The translations under genes were made by a program, and so were the position numbers. Below the pieces are notes generated by a model. The model did no database searches and was not told the origin of the DNA. It was given only the letters and a program-made list of their open reading frames with translations. Shown here in pieces: positions 1 through 14,576 of a stretch of DNA of 64,000 nt; position 1 is the stretch's first letter, and the number at the start of each line of letters is the position of its first letter. This DNA is from Corylus avellana (taxonomy: Eukaryota > Streptophyta > Magnoliopsida > Fagales > Betulaceae), in NCBI RefSeq assembly GCF_901000735.1, contig NC_081548.1, positions 7,529,811-7,593,810 of the forward strand. Direction: 5' to 3'.

Positions 1-1250
1 TTAAACAGCAAAGAATTACCAACACAAAATTTGATGTCAACCCAGAAACAAAGGCCTCAAAAACATCATTAAATAAAGCAAACAGCAGGTAGCAGAAGAA
101 ACCCACTTCCCAACAAGTTGAATTCGATCATAACAAAACATAAACAACCAGACAAGCACATATATAATATCACAAAGGAAAGAAACAAAGGAGAAAACAA
201 ATCACAAGGATATAAGAAGACCTTGGCTAACAAGTGATGAACCATGCCCACAAAGAGAAGCAAACATATTAACAGTCTCTGAACATTAAAAGGAACAAAT
301 AAAGGAAGAAAGAGAGGACCCAGATGGCCACAAGCCCATATTTCCATCCCCTAAAAAGTAGGTATCTTTCAACTTTTTGAACGACATAACCTTTGATTGA
401 ATTATTCTCCACACAATACTTCCGTTTCCTATTTTTATCTCCGTGATATCAGGGCTCATAAAGCTGAATAAGCCCACCAAAACAAATTTTAATTAAAAAA
501 AGGAAGAGGGAAATAATTCTATAGCCTTTAGCTCCCCAATATTTTCGAACAACCATCCATAGCAATATTCATTTCTACAAAAAAAAAAACAAAAAAAAAA
601 AAAGAAGAAGAAGAAGGAAGAAAATAATTGATATGAATTTTAAAAACCCAGTTCAAAATTAACCCAAGTTTCACGGAGAGACCATACACAAAAAACTACT
701 TATTAAAACCATAATCGTGTCGAATTAATAGAAAAATAAAAAGAAGGGTAAGAATGAAAGCTCTTTCAATAATTTACAAGAAACCAAACACAAAAATTGA
801 TTGGGACAAGGCCAAGGCAAGGCCAAGGCCATCCATCATATGCGGACCAGAACAAAACCAATAAAAAAGAACCCAAATATAAAAAAGCGAAAATAATAGA
901 GTACCCTTTTTCCTGGCCGAAAAATGATTGATTTCAAATTCATTGAGAAATAACCCAAACAAATATTGACTTATTAAAAAAAAAAAAAAAAAGTAAAAGC
1001 AAAAACGAAAAAGTCCCACATAGAGAGAAACCCAAAACAGGTTGGTGAATTTTAATTGAATCAAAAGGTCGTGTGAAAAGTTTTGAATTCTGGTTGTACC
1101 TTTTTCTTATTCTTCTTCTTCTCTTCTTCTTCTTCTCTGTTCTCCTTTGAATACACACCAGAAAGAGAGAAAAGAGTTCACATTTAGACTTTAGAGGGAG
1201 AAATTAATAATAAGATTTTAGAGAGAGAGAGAAGGGGGGGACGAAAGAGA
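1..1250 (-). other. Candidate noncoding first exon and 5' intron of a gene running off the left edge
   Basis: On the minus strand, bases about 1250 to 1100 read as a pyrimidine- and AAG-rich leader typical of plant 5'UTRs and end in AAG followed by GTACAA, a fair splice donor with GT at 1099-1098. From there to base 1 the minus strand is T-rich with long T runs, as plant introns are, and no convincing coding frame is present. I infer a noncoding exon and long first intron of a gene whose coding part lies outside the window. It could equally be plain intergenic DNA. Confidence 0.3.
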
Positions 1251-2155
1251 AGCTGAAACGTGTGTGAAAGATCCGAGGCTATAAAAGCAAAGTCCAATCT
1301 TTATGAAGGAGTACTTCTTTGGAGGTGGGACCCAACGGAGGAACACCGTAAAAATAATGAGCAAAAAAAAAAAAAACCGAACAAACTAGGAGGAGTAGAC
1401 TGGTTTTGCCGTCCAGTGAGTTCGGTGAGATCTTGGCCGTTGGATAATGGATGTTCCTGAAGGGGTCAAACATCCACGGCTGTGTGACTCTGACGTCATC
1501 TTCAACCCCTTTCACCTTTTGTGGACGGGAAGAAACAAAAGCTCAGTGGCCCCTCTGCTACACAACCTGAGCTTTGGCCGCCTGATGCCTAATCTCTTAT
1601 TTTTTATTTTATTTTCATGTTTTTAATAATTTTTATTATATATAATAATTATTTTAAAAATATATATATTTAAATAATATTAGATATTATATTTTTATCA
1701 AATTGACAATATTTACGCGACATTCAAAATTAGTTATTAGATTTTTTGATTTAATAAAGATTAATTCAAAAGTTAGTAAGTTAGTTTCAATGTCAGTTAA
1801 TTTTTTGTTTTTTGTTTTTTATGAATGTCGAATGAAAATATAGTATTTAATATTTATTTAAATTTAAATTCAAATTTGAAAAAAATAGTATATACTATGT
1901 TTTTTAAAATTTTTTATTTTTTCTGCTCCAAATAAAAACATTGACAAGCATCTTAAACACAAAATACTCTTAACAATATAAAAATTTTCACCTTTATACC
2001 AATTATAGGTTAGCAGATTTTATATGAGTCTAAAATATAATACGTCATCTTTGACGTTTGTAACCTTGTAGCTTCAGCTATGTTTGCTTCAAAACTTTTG
2101 TTCTGTGTTATTTAAGCTTTATGCTTATTTATCAATGAATGTGATTTAACTGTTT

Positions 2156-2196
<41 letters not shown>

Positions 2197-2235
2197 TTCA
2201 AAATAAGAAAGTACTTTACAAAAGATATATATTAA
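1251..2235. other. Intergenic, promoter-like then AT-rich; no gene seen
   Basis: A CTATAAAAG box lies at 1279-1287 and can be read as a TATA box on either strand. From 1580 on the DNA is extremely AT-rich and has a (TA)n tract near 2163-2190. I see no coding sequence. Confidence 0.4.
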
Positions 2236-2568
2236 GGAAAAATTCACTTCACCCCCTGAAATTTCAGGAGTTTTTCAAGTTGAACCTCAAAGTATAAAAA
2301 TTGGCAATGTACCCCCATAATGTTTCCAAAATTTTCAATTTAAACCTTTTGTTACTAATTTCCATCAAATTGGACGAAAATTTCTAAAATTATATAATTA
2401 CCCTCAGGCTTTTTTTAAAAAAATTCCGTCTAATTTAACAGAAATTAGTAACGGAATGTTTAAATTGAAAATTTTTGAAACATTAGAAGGTACTTTGTCA
2501 ATTTTTAAATTTTGAAGTTTAAATTGAAAAACTTCTAAAACTTAAAAGATTAAAGTGAATTTTTACCC
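2236..2568. mobile_element. MITE with MULE-like terminal inverted repeats
   Basis: The left end begins GGAAAAATTCACTT and the right end is AAGTGAATTTTTACC, its near inverse. The inverted similarity continues inward for about 100 bases (left 'cccataatgtttccaaa', right 'gaaacattagaaggtac'). No coding sequence lies inside. This is the layout of a short non-autonomous MULE-type element. The flanks are so AT-rich that a 9-bp target duplication cannot be assigned. Confidence 0.6.
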
Positions 2569-4176
2569 ATATATAATCAAACAAAACTTCATTTTTAATT
2601 TTTTTTTTTTTTTAAAAAAAAAATGTTTGAAAAGGAAAAGTTGGAGCGCGTGTGAAAGAGAGGGGCATATTGGAGATAAAAGATGGGTTATAATCTGTGA
2701 AACAGACGTTTGTTGTTGGTTTTTCTTTTTCGTCCACGAACTTATTAGACAGAGATGGTTTTTAAAATGCGAAATTGACTAGAGTTGTTGATTTTTTCTT
2801 TCTTTTTTTTTTTTGTTTTCTGTTTTTCTATTTGTCTACACCTTTTTTATTTATTATTTCCCTTGAGGTTTGGTCAATATTGTACTTCCCTACCTTTTGG
2901 CCAACATTTAAAATGAGTGGACAACTAATTAAATTCTGGAGATCAACCGTCCTTTAACCTATAAAATCAATTGGGTGCCACTTTAAACATGATGCCTAAT
3001 TTATATTTTTAGTACATTTTGACATGATATGCCTTTGTTCGAAAGAAAAAGAAAAAGAAAGACATGATATGTGTCAAATCATATGACTTTTTTAAATAGA
3101 AACTTAGAAATTGTCTATTTTAAAGAAAATGAAGAGGAGTCAATCTCTTATTTTATAAGAGTAGAATTGTCATTTTCTTTTTTGGACTATTCTACTTTTG
3201 TAGAAAGGAGGACCGGCTCGGCTCCTCTTCATTTCAAATACAGACTCAATTGTACTGAAATAATGAATAATAATCTCTATAAATAACGAATAATTAAAAA
3301 AATAAAAAACATTTGCTCTCACTTACCCTCTTGTGTTACACAAATTAATGAAAATTTATAAGGTAAAAAAAAAAAAAAAAAAAAGGGTTTCCTTCTTTAA
3401 TTATAACTTCATTTTCCTATCAAAGTAGGATGTTTTCCTAATAAGAAATCACTCCTCTTTTTGACCGACAAAGACAACATTATCACCTTGTTACCAAAAA
3501 AAAAAAAGACAACATTATCACTTAATAAGTCCAATAATGATATAATAGGATAAAAAAAAAGGTCCAATAATGATCACCAATAAAAGATAATAAAAACATA
3601 TATGTCATGCCACGTGGACCATTTAATTCTTACAAATATTACTCATGCATTCATTTGAGAAAAGAGATATAGTTAGCGTTAGCTTTACTATTTCTATGGT
3701 ATATAACGTGCTACGAAAGCAAATATTTTTGTTTTTTTAATTATTATTTTTTTTTTTAAAAAAAAAGAATTTATGTAGAGTTGGGAGAATGTTTGTTTAA
3801 TATTACTTACTGTATACATATAAACAATATCTCCATGAAAGTCACCAAAATAATTACAAAATTGAGAAAGAAAACAAGTAATCACTATCATTTCTAATTT
3901 TGAAGAGAGAACATTTTCCTTTCACCCCTCTCAACTCTTCATTTTTTATGATTTTAATTCTATTTTTATTTTATGCCACCCAACGTGAAGGGATGAAGAG
4001 CAGAGAAAGTTTGTGTGTTCTTTTCCCATTGTCGACATCAAGTTTGTTAGATTTTTAAGGTAGTATTGTTTTTTTGATGCCAAACCAACATCTTAATTTT
4101 GTCTATAATCTCAACAATACTTGGCAATTAGTGAAAGATGAATTCTTACTGGCAAAAATTTCTGAGTTTCAATTAA
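2569..4176. other. Intergenic, AT-rich; no gene seen
   Basis: The stretch holds poly(T)/poly(A) runs (near 2600, 2800, 3365, 3495 and 3750) and short open frames of low complexity. I recognise nothing coding in it. Confidence 0.5.
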
Positions 4177-4426
4177 GGGATCGTGCGGTTTTAAAATTTA
4201 TAATTTGAAAACGTGATTTTTAAAAACCAGTTAAGCGTTAGGTAATATCGTTGTTTAGACTTTAAAACAATGAGTTTTTTAAAAAACGTATCCTCTTGCT
4301 TGTAATTTGAAAATGCAAATTTTTCTACTTTTTAAAAAGGCATTCTCAGACGTTACAAAATATGTGATTTTGATTAAAATTGCACTTTTTGTCTGCAAAA
4401 TTGTAATGTCAAATGCACTCTAAACC
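4177..4426. mobile_element. Short MITE-like inverted repeat
   Basis: The left end (GATCGTGCGGTTTTAAAATT) and the inverse of the right end (GAGTGCATTTGACATTACAA) share the 'gtgc.ttt...att...ttt' pattern common to plant MITE termini. The interior alternates T-rich and A-rich blocks that pair end to end. No target duplication could be fixed, so the ends are approximate. Confidence 0.45.
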
Positions 4427-5084
4427 TTGCAGAAGTTGAGTACATACATATTGTGAGATTGCTTTATTAAATAAACACGGAATTCAGAAGAATGGTTTTT
4501 GCTTATTATGAATACGAGATCACGTCAATAATGCTTGAACTTATATTTTTATTCTATAATGCTTATGTGATAGTTTCAATTAATTTTTAAATATTTTTTT
4601 AATAAACATTAATCTAATAGTTAATTGAAAATCACAAGTTAATATTGTAGAATAAAAATGTAATTTCTAACCTTAATCATAATTTATACATGAATTTGAG
4701 TTTGATATTGAGAGAACTTGGATTTATACTTGGATGATATGGACACGGTAGTTGAGTTAGGAGTTGCTTCAATATCGTCAAGTAGAGAAGATACAACGGT
4801 GGATTCCTGATTCCCCTTTCTCCTTTTATCTATTGAATAGAGAAAAATAAAATAAAATAAAAGATCGTGGATTCCTGTATGTTTTCAGGAGGTAAAGTGG
4901 AACTTGCTTGCTCCCTAAAGAAAATAGGATGCCAAGTAAAGAAGATACCATTATCATTATGTTTTATGATTTTCATTTGTTTTAATCATCATCTTTCATC
5001 CACTTCCATAAATATCATTACTAAAAATAATCACATTAAATAGAAAACAAAATATAAATAGAGACAACTAAATGTGAGTTTTTT

Positions 5085-5300
5085 TGTTTTTTTTTTTGTT
5101 TTTAACGGAAATCTGAGGATTTTATTTATTAAAGATCACGAGTATAAAGAACTTACAGAATAGAGCAAAAAGCTTTTATAGCACAAAGTATAAAGCTCTG
5201 CAAAAATTATAGCCACATGCTATGAGGTTATAAAGTCATAGATACAAACAAAAATTCTTATAATAATGTATTATTTATGACTTCAACCTTCCACTAACCC
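5085..5300 (-). mobile_element. Possible 3' tail of a LINE
   Basis: A T-rich run at about 5080-5105 is followed by sequence that on the minus strand reads '...tttaataaataaaatcctcag...' into an A tail, the usual look of a plant LINE 3' end. No reverse transcriptase or RNase H frame can be read in the adjacent sequence, so this is a weak call. Confidence 0.25.
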
Positions 5301-8300
5301 ATATACAAATACAGTTAAAGAGCAGATCTGCTCCGAGCAGACTATATCTAAGACATGAGTAGCCAAATTTCCTAACAAAATTTATTTAAACCGGCCGTGA
5401 GAGATAACCCTTCACACCTAATTATCCAGGCCATGAAAAAAACCACTCACACGTAATTAATCTTATTCAAAACAAAAAACAAAAACAACCACCAGGCAGC
5501 AACAGCGGTTGGGGAGGAGATGAATGGCACAACATGGTGGAAGGTGGACGGACGCATAGCGGAAAGACTGAAATTACTGATCTGGTCAGAGAACACTTAC
5601 AAACATAAATAAATAAATAAATAAAAAATAAAGGGGGAGGGGAGGGTAGAAGCGGGAAGTAAAAGGGGAAGGAGAGAGGAGGAGGGAGCAGATCTGCTCC
5701 CTCCTCCTCTCAAAATTGTTTTTTGAGGAGAAAAGAACGCGAGTATTTTTTGTTTTTTGTTTTTATAACAATACTTCTTCTTTATTTATTTCATAAAAAT
5801 AGAGCACATTGGTCTAACAAAACAACATCTTATAGATACAATGAGAAATTTCTTCCATCCAAATCTAATTTATGCTTTGTTTAACTCTTTGAATGTCACC
5901 GTCCCAATTAGTTTTTAGATCTGCAGCATCTTCTGCGAATCATATTCCTACCCATTGTCCGGTCCATCAAAATTTTATCAACTAAACAATGATTTCCTTG
6001 CTTTTCCATATCTACTACAAGCGCATTTTCAAACGCAATCTCCTTCGTTGTCTTTACCATCCGTGACAATTCTTCTATATGTCTGATAATTCCTCCACCT
6101 TTGATCAATGATTTGTTCTCATAAAAGAATTAAAGAGAAAACGAAAGACAAACCGAAAATATACAATTGCTACTTTGAAAGTTTGGTGAGTAATTTTTGT
6201 TAATGATTTTAGCCAAAAAAAAAAAAAAAAAAAAAGGAAATAGTTTATTAGAATAAATAGATATTACAGGAGTGCAATTAAAAAAATAAAAAGGCCTAAA
6301 GAATACCTGCAGCACTACATTAAAGTGATTAAACAACAGTTTTTATTTTTTATTTTTTACTTTTAAGTACGTATTAAAGCTATTAATGTAAAATAAATTA
6401 TATCCTTTAATAAATGCCAAAATATGTGTGACTCTTTCTTATTTGTCATTTGGCAAACACAGCCTTCAATATAATATTCACCAAAAGAAAATATATTGCT
6501 ATCAATCTAACCCACTTGACTGAAGCAGCATTTAATTAATGTCATGTCTCAATTAAGTATTTGGTAAAGAATTCATTATTGAAGGAATTCTTAAAATGTG
6601 ATTATTATTTTTTATTAAGTAATTTATATTTTATAATCAATATTTATCATTAAAATATATATGATAACAATAAAACTAAAAGAATTAGAACTTTGGTAAT
6701 AAAAAAAGAAGCTCAAAATTAAAATAAAATAAAAACTATAAAAGCTGCATGTTTTGCCAACTGCCAAGTGTAAAGGAGGAGAGGATCAAGCTTTCAGTAG
6801 TGTTTTAGTTTTTTTATTATTATTTTTTTAATATTTTATTTAAAGTAATTTTGTCACATTATATGTATAATTAGTATATGAAATGTCACATAAGAGTCGC
6901 ATTATATTAATTGATTGGTTTGGCCTACCGTTAATTAATTGGATAATAGGAAGATATACAAGCTTATTTGAAATCAAAAGAAAACTTAAAAGACCTAAAT
7001 TGTTAAAATTTAAAACTTACGGATTAAATTGAAATTGCACAAAAAAATGTAGGGACTGAATTTGAATTTTCTCATAAAAATAAAAATTAAAATGCTAAAT
7101 CCTACACCCTCGTATCATTTTGATCATCTCACTGTGGTCGTGCCCATCAGTCTTTAATTTTTATTTATTTATTTATTTATTTTTATTATTTTTTTTTATA
7201 ACAATGACCGATTCAAAGGCTGATGATGTGTATTACCGTCAGCTCGATAGGATGTGAGTCGGATGGTGGCGTAAATATGTAACAATTTTCATGCTACAAA
7301 CTATATTTTTATTTCAAAATGCTTGCATGACAGTTTTAACCAATTTTTAAAATTTTTTATTATTGAAATTATCACATAAACATTGTAAACTGAAGAGCGA
7401 AAAGTTCAAGCTTTGTCTCGGCAGTGGTTTTGTTGTTCTATTTTATGTTCCCCACTTCTTCTTTGCCAGCTAAACAAAGATAAGCTTAAACTACTCCATG
7501 TTTATCAAGTCAGCTAAGCTACGAAGAAAGAAAAGCAAAAGCATGGTGTGACGCAAATTGGATAATATTTTGCACATGTATTAATTAATTATTAAGAAAA
7601 GAACAATGTACAGCTTGGCTTTAGCCACTATATATGGCCCACGTCATATTTTAAGATGACTTGTCGTTTGGGCAAAACCTTATACAATTTGCCTGAACTA
7701 GGTTTCTAAGTTTTATTCCAAAAAAAAAAAAAAAAAACTTGTATTATACGCCTAATTCAGGAGTACTCCAAATGGCATCTCCCATAATAAACACACAGCA
7801 TCTACCTTTTGAAATCCATTTTTGTCTCGTTTACTCGGAAATTTCATTGTAGTCTTAGTTGGTCTCTACATAATCTTATACTAGACGGGCCGTTTCTAAT
7901 AATCAAAGCAAAAACATTTTCAATTCATCCTTGACCGATAGGCCAATACGGTTGTTCCTATTAGTAATCTCAAGCCCCCTTAGTTAGCCATATCCCTCTT
8001 CTTTTCTTTTCTTATTTTTTCTTTCTTTATTTATTTATTTTTTTTCATTTTCTAGTTTCTTGTTTTGTTGTCCTATTGCTATTTGCTCAAAAAAAAAAAA
8101 AAAAAAAAAAACTCCCAATTAAAATATGATGCATTTCTTTTTTGTGGGCACATTCCAAGGTGGAACAGGATGGAGCCAAATCAGCACTATTGAATTTGCT
8201 TCTCTGTTTCTAATTGATATCTTTTATTACAATATGGGAATCAGGTTGCAAGAGGATATATTCAAAACCTAGAGAGGTGGCTTTTGAGATGCCCAAAACT

Positions 8301-8449
8301 ACTATTTATTGCATTTGCTTCTCCTACTGTAGGATTAGGATGGACCAGTGCATGGGTCTTTGACTGTTCATGCCTGCAAGGTCTTCAGAACTGCACCGTT
8401 TCACAGATAGGCACATCCATCCAAGTCGACTACTTTAACATAATTTTAA
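5301..8449. other. Intergenic, AT-rich, with a perfect 38-bp palindrome; no gene recognised
   Basis: A perfect palindrome is centred on AGATCT between 5692 and 5693, and its 14-bp core recurs at 5320-5333. A 66-codon open frame on the minus strand (6108-5908) is not low in complexity but matches nothing I recognise. The rest is microsatellite and poly(A/T) DNA. Sequence 8150-8430 is less AT-rich and might be a gene fragment, but I cannot name it. Confidence 0.45.
5674..5711. repeat. Perfect 38-bp palindrome without spacer
   Basis: The 19-base arm GAGAGGAGGAGGGAGCAGA at 5674-5692 is followed immediately by its exact reverse complement at 5693-5711. Confidence 0.9.
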
Positions 8450-9395
<946 letters not shown>

Positions 9396-9752
9396 TAATT
9401 TTAACCTATTCCATTATGGTGACACTTATTTGAATAGGACACCGGTCACAATTTTACTGGTTCGAATGTTTCAAGCTATCAAAATATGTTAAGTTAATTA
9501 ACAGAATTTGACTATAAGAAGTAAATTGTTTTTTTTTTTTTTTTGCGTACTTTAGAGATCTCCGACTCTGAGTTCAGTTTGATGCTACTTGAAACTAATT
9601 GCAAATTAGACAAACCACACATGGACTGATTTTACCATTTTTCCAAAAAATTATATTAGACCAATACAATTATATTACTTGAATTTTATTTAATTACAAT
9701 TAATGTATTTATGATCATATAAACCAGTTGAACAGATGAACGGTCACTTCAT

Positions 9753-10154
9753 CGATTGATTGACCAGCTTGATTTCCTAAATGTTGGTACGTATAAATTA
9801 TGTATTTTAATAATTTTAGTTTAGTAATAATAATGGTCTAATTAATAAGAGACAAACTTACTTATAAAAAATAAATAAATACACCGCCCCCTTGCAACGA
9901 ATTTGGACCATCATCAAACTTCATTCTCACTCAGCCAAATGGAAAACCATTTTTTATTTTGTTTGGCTGGATTCTAAGTTATTGGGCACCACTTCTATCC
10001 GGACAAGGCTATCACTTTATTGCACATACGATTTCTTTTTCTTAATTAATTATTATTATTATTATTATTATTTTTTATTATTTTTTTTTTAAGTTTATTT
10101 ATTAAAATAACATGTGTCTGAAATTATATGAGAATGATATCCACTTTTTAAACT

Positions 10155-10190
<36 letters not shown>

Positions 10191-10217
10191 TTTTGCATAA
10201 TTTCAGTTAAATAAACC

Positions 10218-10260
<43 letters not shown>

Positions 10261-10456
10261 TTCACCGTCATTTCATTAAATAATCAAAGATGTCATATGC
10301 ATGTCACTTTCACAATTCCCTTCTTATTTATGCTATCACTACAAGAAAATCTGTCATCAGCAATCGCCCCTCATGATCAAAATGTCGTGGTTAATAGTAG
10401 TTGCAATTGCTCGATCTATTGAGAGTTATTTTTATATATTTTATCTTTTTTTTTCT

Positions 10457-10497
<41 letters not shown>

Positions 10498-11038
10498 TTA
10501 GGAACTTAAAAGGAGGTGGCTAATTTTGCATCGTGGGATGGAAAGATGATGGTGATATTTTTTTGTTCTTGAGGAAAATAGTAGGCCAAAGAGATCAATT
10601 GTGGTTATCTTATTTGGGCGTGATCATAGTAGCACCTACCCGTTAGGAGCCGCACATGAGAGACTTAGAAGGTAAAAATTATAGGTACTTCTTCAAGTCT
10701 TACTGAGTCATAACCTGACCTAACTCCACTAAGGCATCAATAAAAACTGAAATGATGGTGATATCTTGGTTGTTTGTTCTTAGGAATCCAAGTCAATCCC
10801 CCTTGCCTTGAAAGTTGAAACAAGAGTGGGTGTAAATCCAAGAGCCACCAGCTGCACTTTTAAGGAGCATGGCCTCTACTACTCTATACAACATGTATAT
10901 TAATGCTCAAGTCAAACCCTCCATCATCTATTGCACATCGAAACAATCGCCTCACCAAAGAGTTTTACACAATAATCATATATAAATTCGCACCAGCTTT
11001 GCAACACTTCAATAGTCAGCACCAGAGCAAGATCTTAA
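9753..11038. repeat. Left copy of a 1.29-kb block repeated across an assembly gap
   Basis: This block is repeated almost base for base at 11139-12434. The two copies differ mainly in (TA)n length and neighbouring microsatellite sequence (near 10160 and 10460). The left copy ends exactly at the first N and the right copy starts exactly after the last N. No coding sequence is recognised; a CACTACAAGAAAA motif at about 10334 resembles a CACTA terminus. Confidence 0.9.
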
Positions 11039-11138
11039 NNNNNNNNNNNNNNNNNNNNNNNNNNNNNNNNNNNNNNNNNNNNNNNNNNNNNNNNNNNNNN
11101 NNNNNNNNNNNNNNNNNNNNNNNNNNNNNNNNNNNNNN
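11039..11138. other. Assembly gap (100 N)
   Basis: Exactly 100 N, the usual placeholder for a gap of unknown size. It joins two contig ends that share the same 1.29 kb of sequence. Confidence 0.99.
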
Positions 11139-11617
11139 CGATTGATTGACCAGCTTGATTTCCTAAATGTTGGTACGTATAAATTATGTATTTTAATAAT
11201 TTTAGTTTAGTAATAATAATGGTCTAATTAATAAGAGACAAACTTACTTATAAAAAATAAATAAATACACCGCCCCCTTGCAACGAATTTGGACCATCAT
11301 CAAACTTCATTCTCACTCAGCCAAATGGAAAACCATTTTTTATTTTGTTTGGCTGGATTCTAAGTTATTGGGCACCACTTCTATCCGGACAAGGCTATCA
11401 CTTTATTGCACATACGATTTCTTTTTCTTAATTAATTAATTAATTATTATTATTATTATTATTATTTTTTTATTATTTTTTTTAAGTTTATTTATTAAAA
11501 TAACATGTGTCTGAAATTATATGAGAATGATATCCACTTTTTAAACTCTTATATATATATAACCATATACCTGCTCTCTCCCTCAAAGTTTTTTACCAAT
11601 TTCAGTTAAACTATTAT

Positions 11618-11656
<39 letters not shown>

Positions 11657-12434
11657 TTCACCGTCATTTCATTAAATAATCAAAGATGTCATATGCATGT
11701 CACTTTCACAATTCCCTTCTTATTTATGCTATCACTACAAGAAAATCTGTCATCAGCAATCGCCCCTCATGATCAAAATGTCGTGGTTAATAGTAGTTGC
11801 AATTGCTCGATCTATTGAGAGTTATTTTTATATATTTTATCTTTTTTTTTCTCCATATATATATATATATGCTATATGCTCTCTCTATATATATATATTG
11901 GGGCAAAGGAGGTGGCTAATTTTGCATCGTGGGATGGAAAGATGATGGTGATATTTTTTTGTTCTTGAGGAAAATAGTAGGCCAAAGAGATCAATTGTGG
12001 TTATCTTATTTGGGCGTGATCATAGTAGCACCTACCCGTTAGGAGCCGCACATGAGAGACTTAGAAGGTAAAAATTATAGGTACTTCTTCAAGTCTTACT
12101 GAGTCATAACCTGACCTAACTCCACTAAGGCATCAATAAAAACTGAAATGATGGTGATATCTTGGTTGTTTGTTCTTAGGAATCCAAGTCAATCCCCCTT
12201 GCCTTGAAAGTTGAAACAAGAGTGGGTGTAAATCCAAGAGCCACCAGCTGCACTTTTAAGGAGCATGGCCTCTACTACTCTATACAACATGTATATTAAT
12301 GCTCAAGTCAAACCCTCCATCATCTATTGCACATCGAAACAATCGCCTCACCAAAGAGTTTTACACAATAATCATATATAAATTCGCACCAGCTTTGCAA
12401 CACTTCAATAGTCAGCACCAGAGCAAGATCTTAA
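11139..12434. repeat. Right copy of the 1.29-kb block
   Basis: Nearly identical to 9753-11038 and continuous with unique sequence on its right (from 12435). Where the left copy has an uninterrupted (TA)n near 10160, this copy has 'ataaccatatacctgctctctccc', so the difference is microsatellite-associated and could be allelic. Confidence 0.9.
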
Positions 12435-13330
12435 ATCTGCCCCCCAAAAAAAATAAATAAATAAAATTGAGGTATCCGAAACTTTGTCCCGACTAGATCT
12501 TCGAAATATCTGTTTCGTGTAAAGTGTCTTTCTATTATTATACGGGTTGGATATGTTCGGTTTTTCACCCACCAATATGACCTTAAGAAATTGTTTGCTT
12601 TCAAAGCGTGACACTTGTAGGTAGTAATTAATGCTATCTCTATTTATTTTTTATTTTTTATTATTTTTAAAATTTATTAATATGTGCCGGCATGTGATTG
12701 AAGTTACATAAGTTAAAAAAAATAAAAATAAAAATTAACACCCACAAATCATGTGCTTACATTTGTCAAATATAAAAAAAATTAATGAAAAAATTACTTT
12801 GTTTCTATAATTCACCTCCGCGCAGAAGAATCTTAATATATTAATTAATTAATTATTTTGATTTTTGATTTTTTTGAAAGAGATCGAAAATAAATCTAGT
12901 GGTTGGTATAGATTTTATGATGATAGCGATGATATGAGATGGGTGGAACGTTTTATTTTTCTTTTTTCCGGGTCTTAATCATTTACTTGGCGCCCGCAGA
13001 AAATGCATCCACTTAATAAAATCTTTTGCATATATATATATATATATAATTTTGTGAGTTATCCCTGCCGTCCACGTACACTTGATGAATCTCGTTGGGA
13101 GCTAGCCATCGCAATTCGCAAGTTGTTTGTTGAATTTGTACTATATATAAAAAAGCAAATTATTTTTTATTGTCTGAAAAAGTCAACCACTCCCCACATT
13201 CCCCCGCTTCTTTCGCGAACGAAATTTGGTTCTCATTTCATGGTCACCAACACCTTCTCACGGCCACCGCACCACAGCTTGAGTCGCCCGTAATTCCCGC
13301 TTCTTTTTATCAACCCAGGGAGGCCACAAA
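12435..13330. other. Intergenic, probable upstream region of the calmodulin-binding gene
   Basis: AT-rich to 13160, then a more balanced stretch with C-rich motifs ('cccccgcttctttcgcg', 'acggccaccgcaccac') before the inferred leader. 'cccttatagactcc' near 13332 could be a weak TATA region. No coding sequence is seen. Confidence 0.35.
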
Positions 13331-14576
13331 ACCCTTATAGACTCCTCCCTTCATCTCCCAAAAGTGTTTTCTTTTTTTCTTTCTTCCCATAAATCTACTC
13401 CTCCATGGATCTTCTTTGATCAAGGTACGCTAGCTCTACTTCACCCTCTCTCTTTTCTCTCTCTTTTTTTTTTTCCCACTAATTTACTCTTCCATGGTTT
13501 TGCTTTTTCATCCTACGTACATTGTATCTATATACCTTGGAATATGTTCAAACACAAATTTCTATGTTGTTTTTTGACTTTATTTGGGTATCTTCACATG
13601 TAAACAAAGTGTGTTGGGTATCTTTGCTTGAAGACAATTTGATTTAAGGGTTTGTGAAAATATATGTGGTATTGGATGAGGGCTAGCTCTTTGTTTGCTT
13701 GCTTTGTTTCTAATTTTCCTAGGAAGATGATCATGTCTTGTAAACTTACAACCCTTTTTTTGGGGGATACGTAATGGGATGGTTTTGGATTTGCTTTTCA
13801 TATATGACTGCTAAAAGAAAAAAAAATAGGGAGAAAAATATATAGATTTCAGACATGCTGCACATCATTTTTTTAACAATTTCTTTTTGCAAATTTACAG
13901 ATCTGTCATTGTATTTGTAGACTCATGTAAGTTTCACAAAAATTTAATGATAGATTCACTCAATCGCTATACAAAAATGGTTGCCAAAATGATTTTGATC
14001 ATTTCTCTATAGGTTAAGTAATTTAAGTATGATAGTAGTTTTCTATCAACTGTCATCTATTGGATGTGCTAAAATGTGTTTTTAATAAAGGAGATAATTA
14101 ATGCATTAACGACCGACGTTGCCACTAATTAAGATGGTGTTTCAATGTGAAAGCTTGGGTCATCAAGATAAATTACCCCAGGGTATTGTGTCTACGATCT
14201 TTTGAATAAGAGAAGTGCTACACATTTTTCTCTCATTCTTCTCTTATTCTTTCACTTTTCAAAATTACTATTAGATCTATAGAGCCTATGTATGGTGCTC
14301 ATATGATTCTACAGATCTGATGATAATTTTAAAAAGTTGAAGGATGAGAGAAAGAACAGAAAAGGTTTTGAGAAAAATGTGATTTTGATTTTCGAATGCA
14401 TAAGTAATAAATATATAAAATAAAACTATACTATTTTGTTTTTTAAGCTATTTGCATGTCATACAATAATACAAGATTCTATGCTATATATGGTAAAAAT
14501 GAAATTAAAAAATATGGATTCACAATCTAGCAAGTAGCAACTATGCCAACGGGGAAGAGCACAAACAATAAAGTTA

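Noticed and set aside
9892..10092. Short open frames inside the duplicated 1.29-kb block (also 10301-10501 and 11697-11945)
   Set aside because: They end in translated TA and TTA microsatellites and show no domain.
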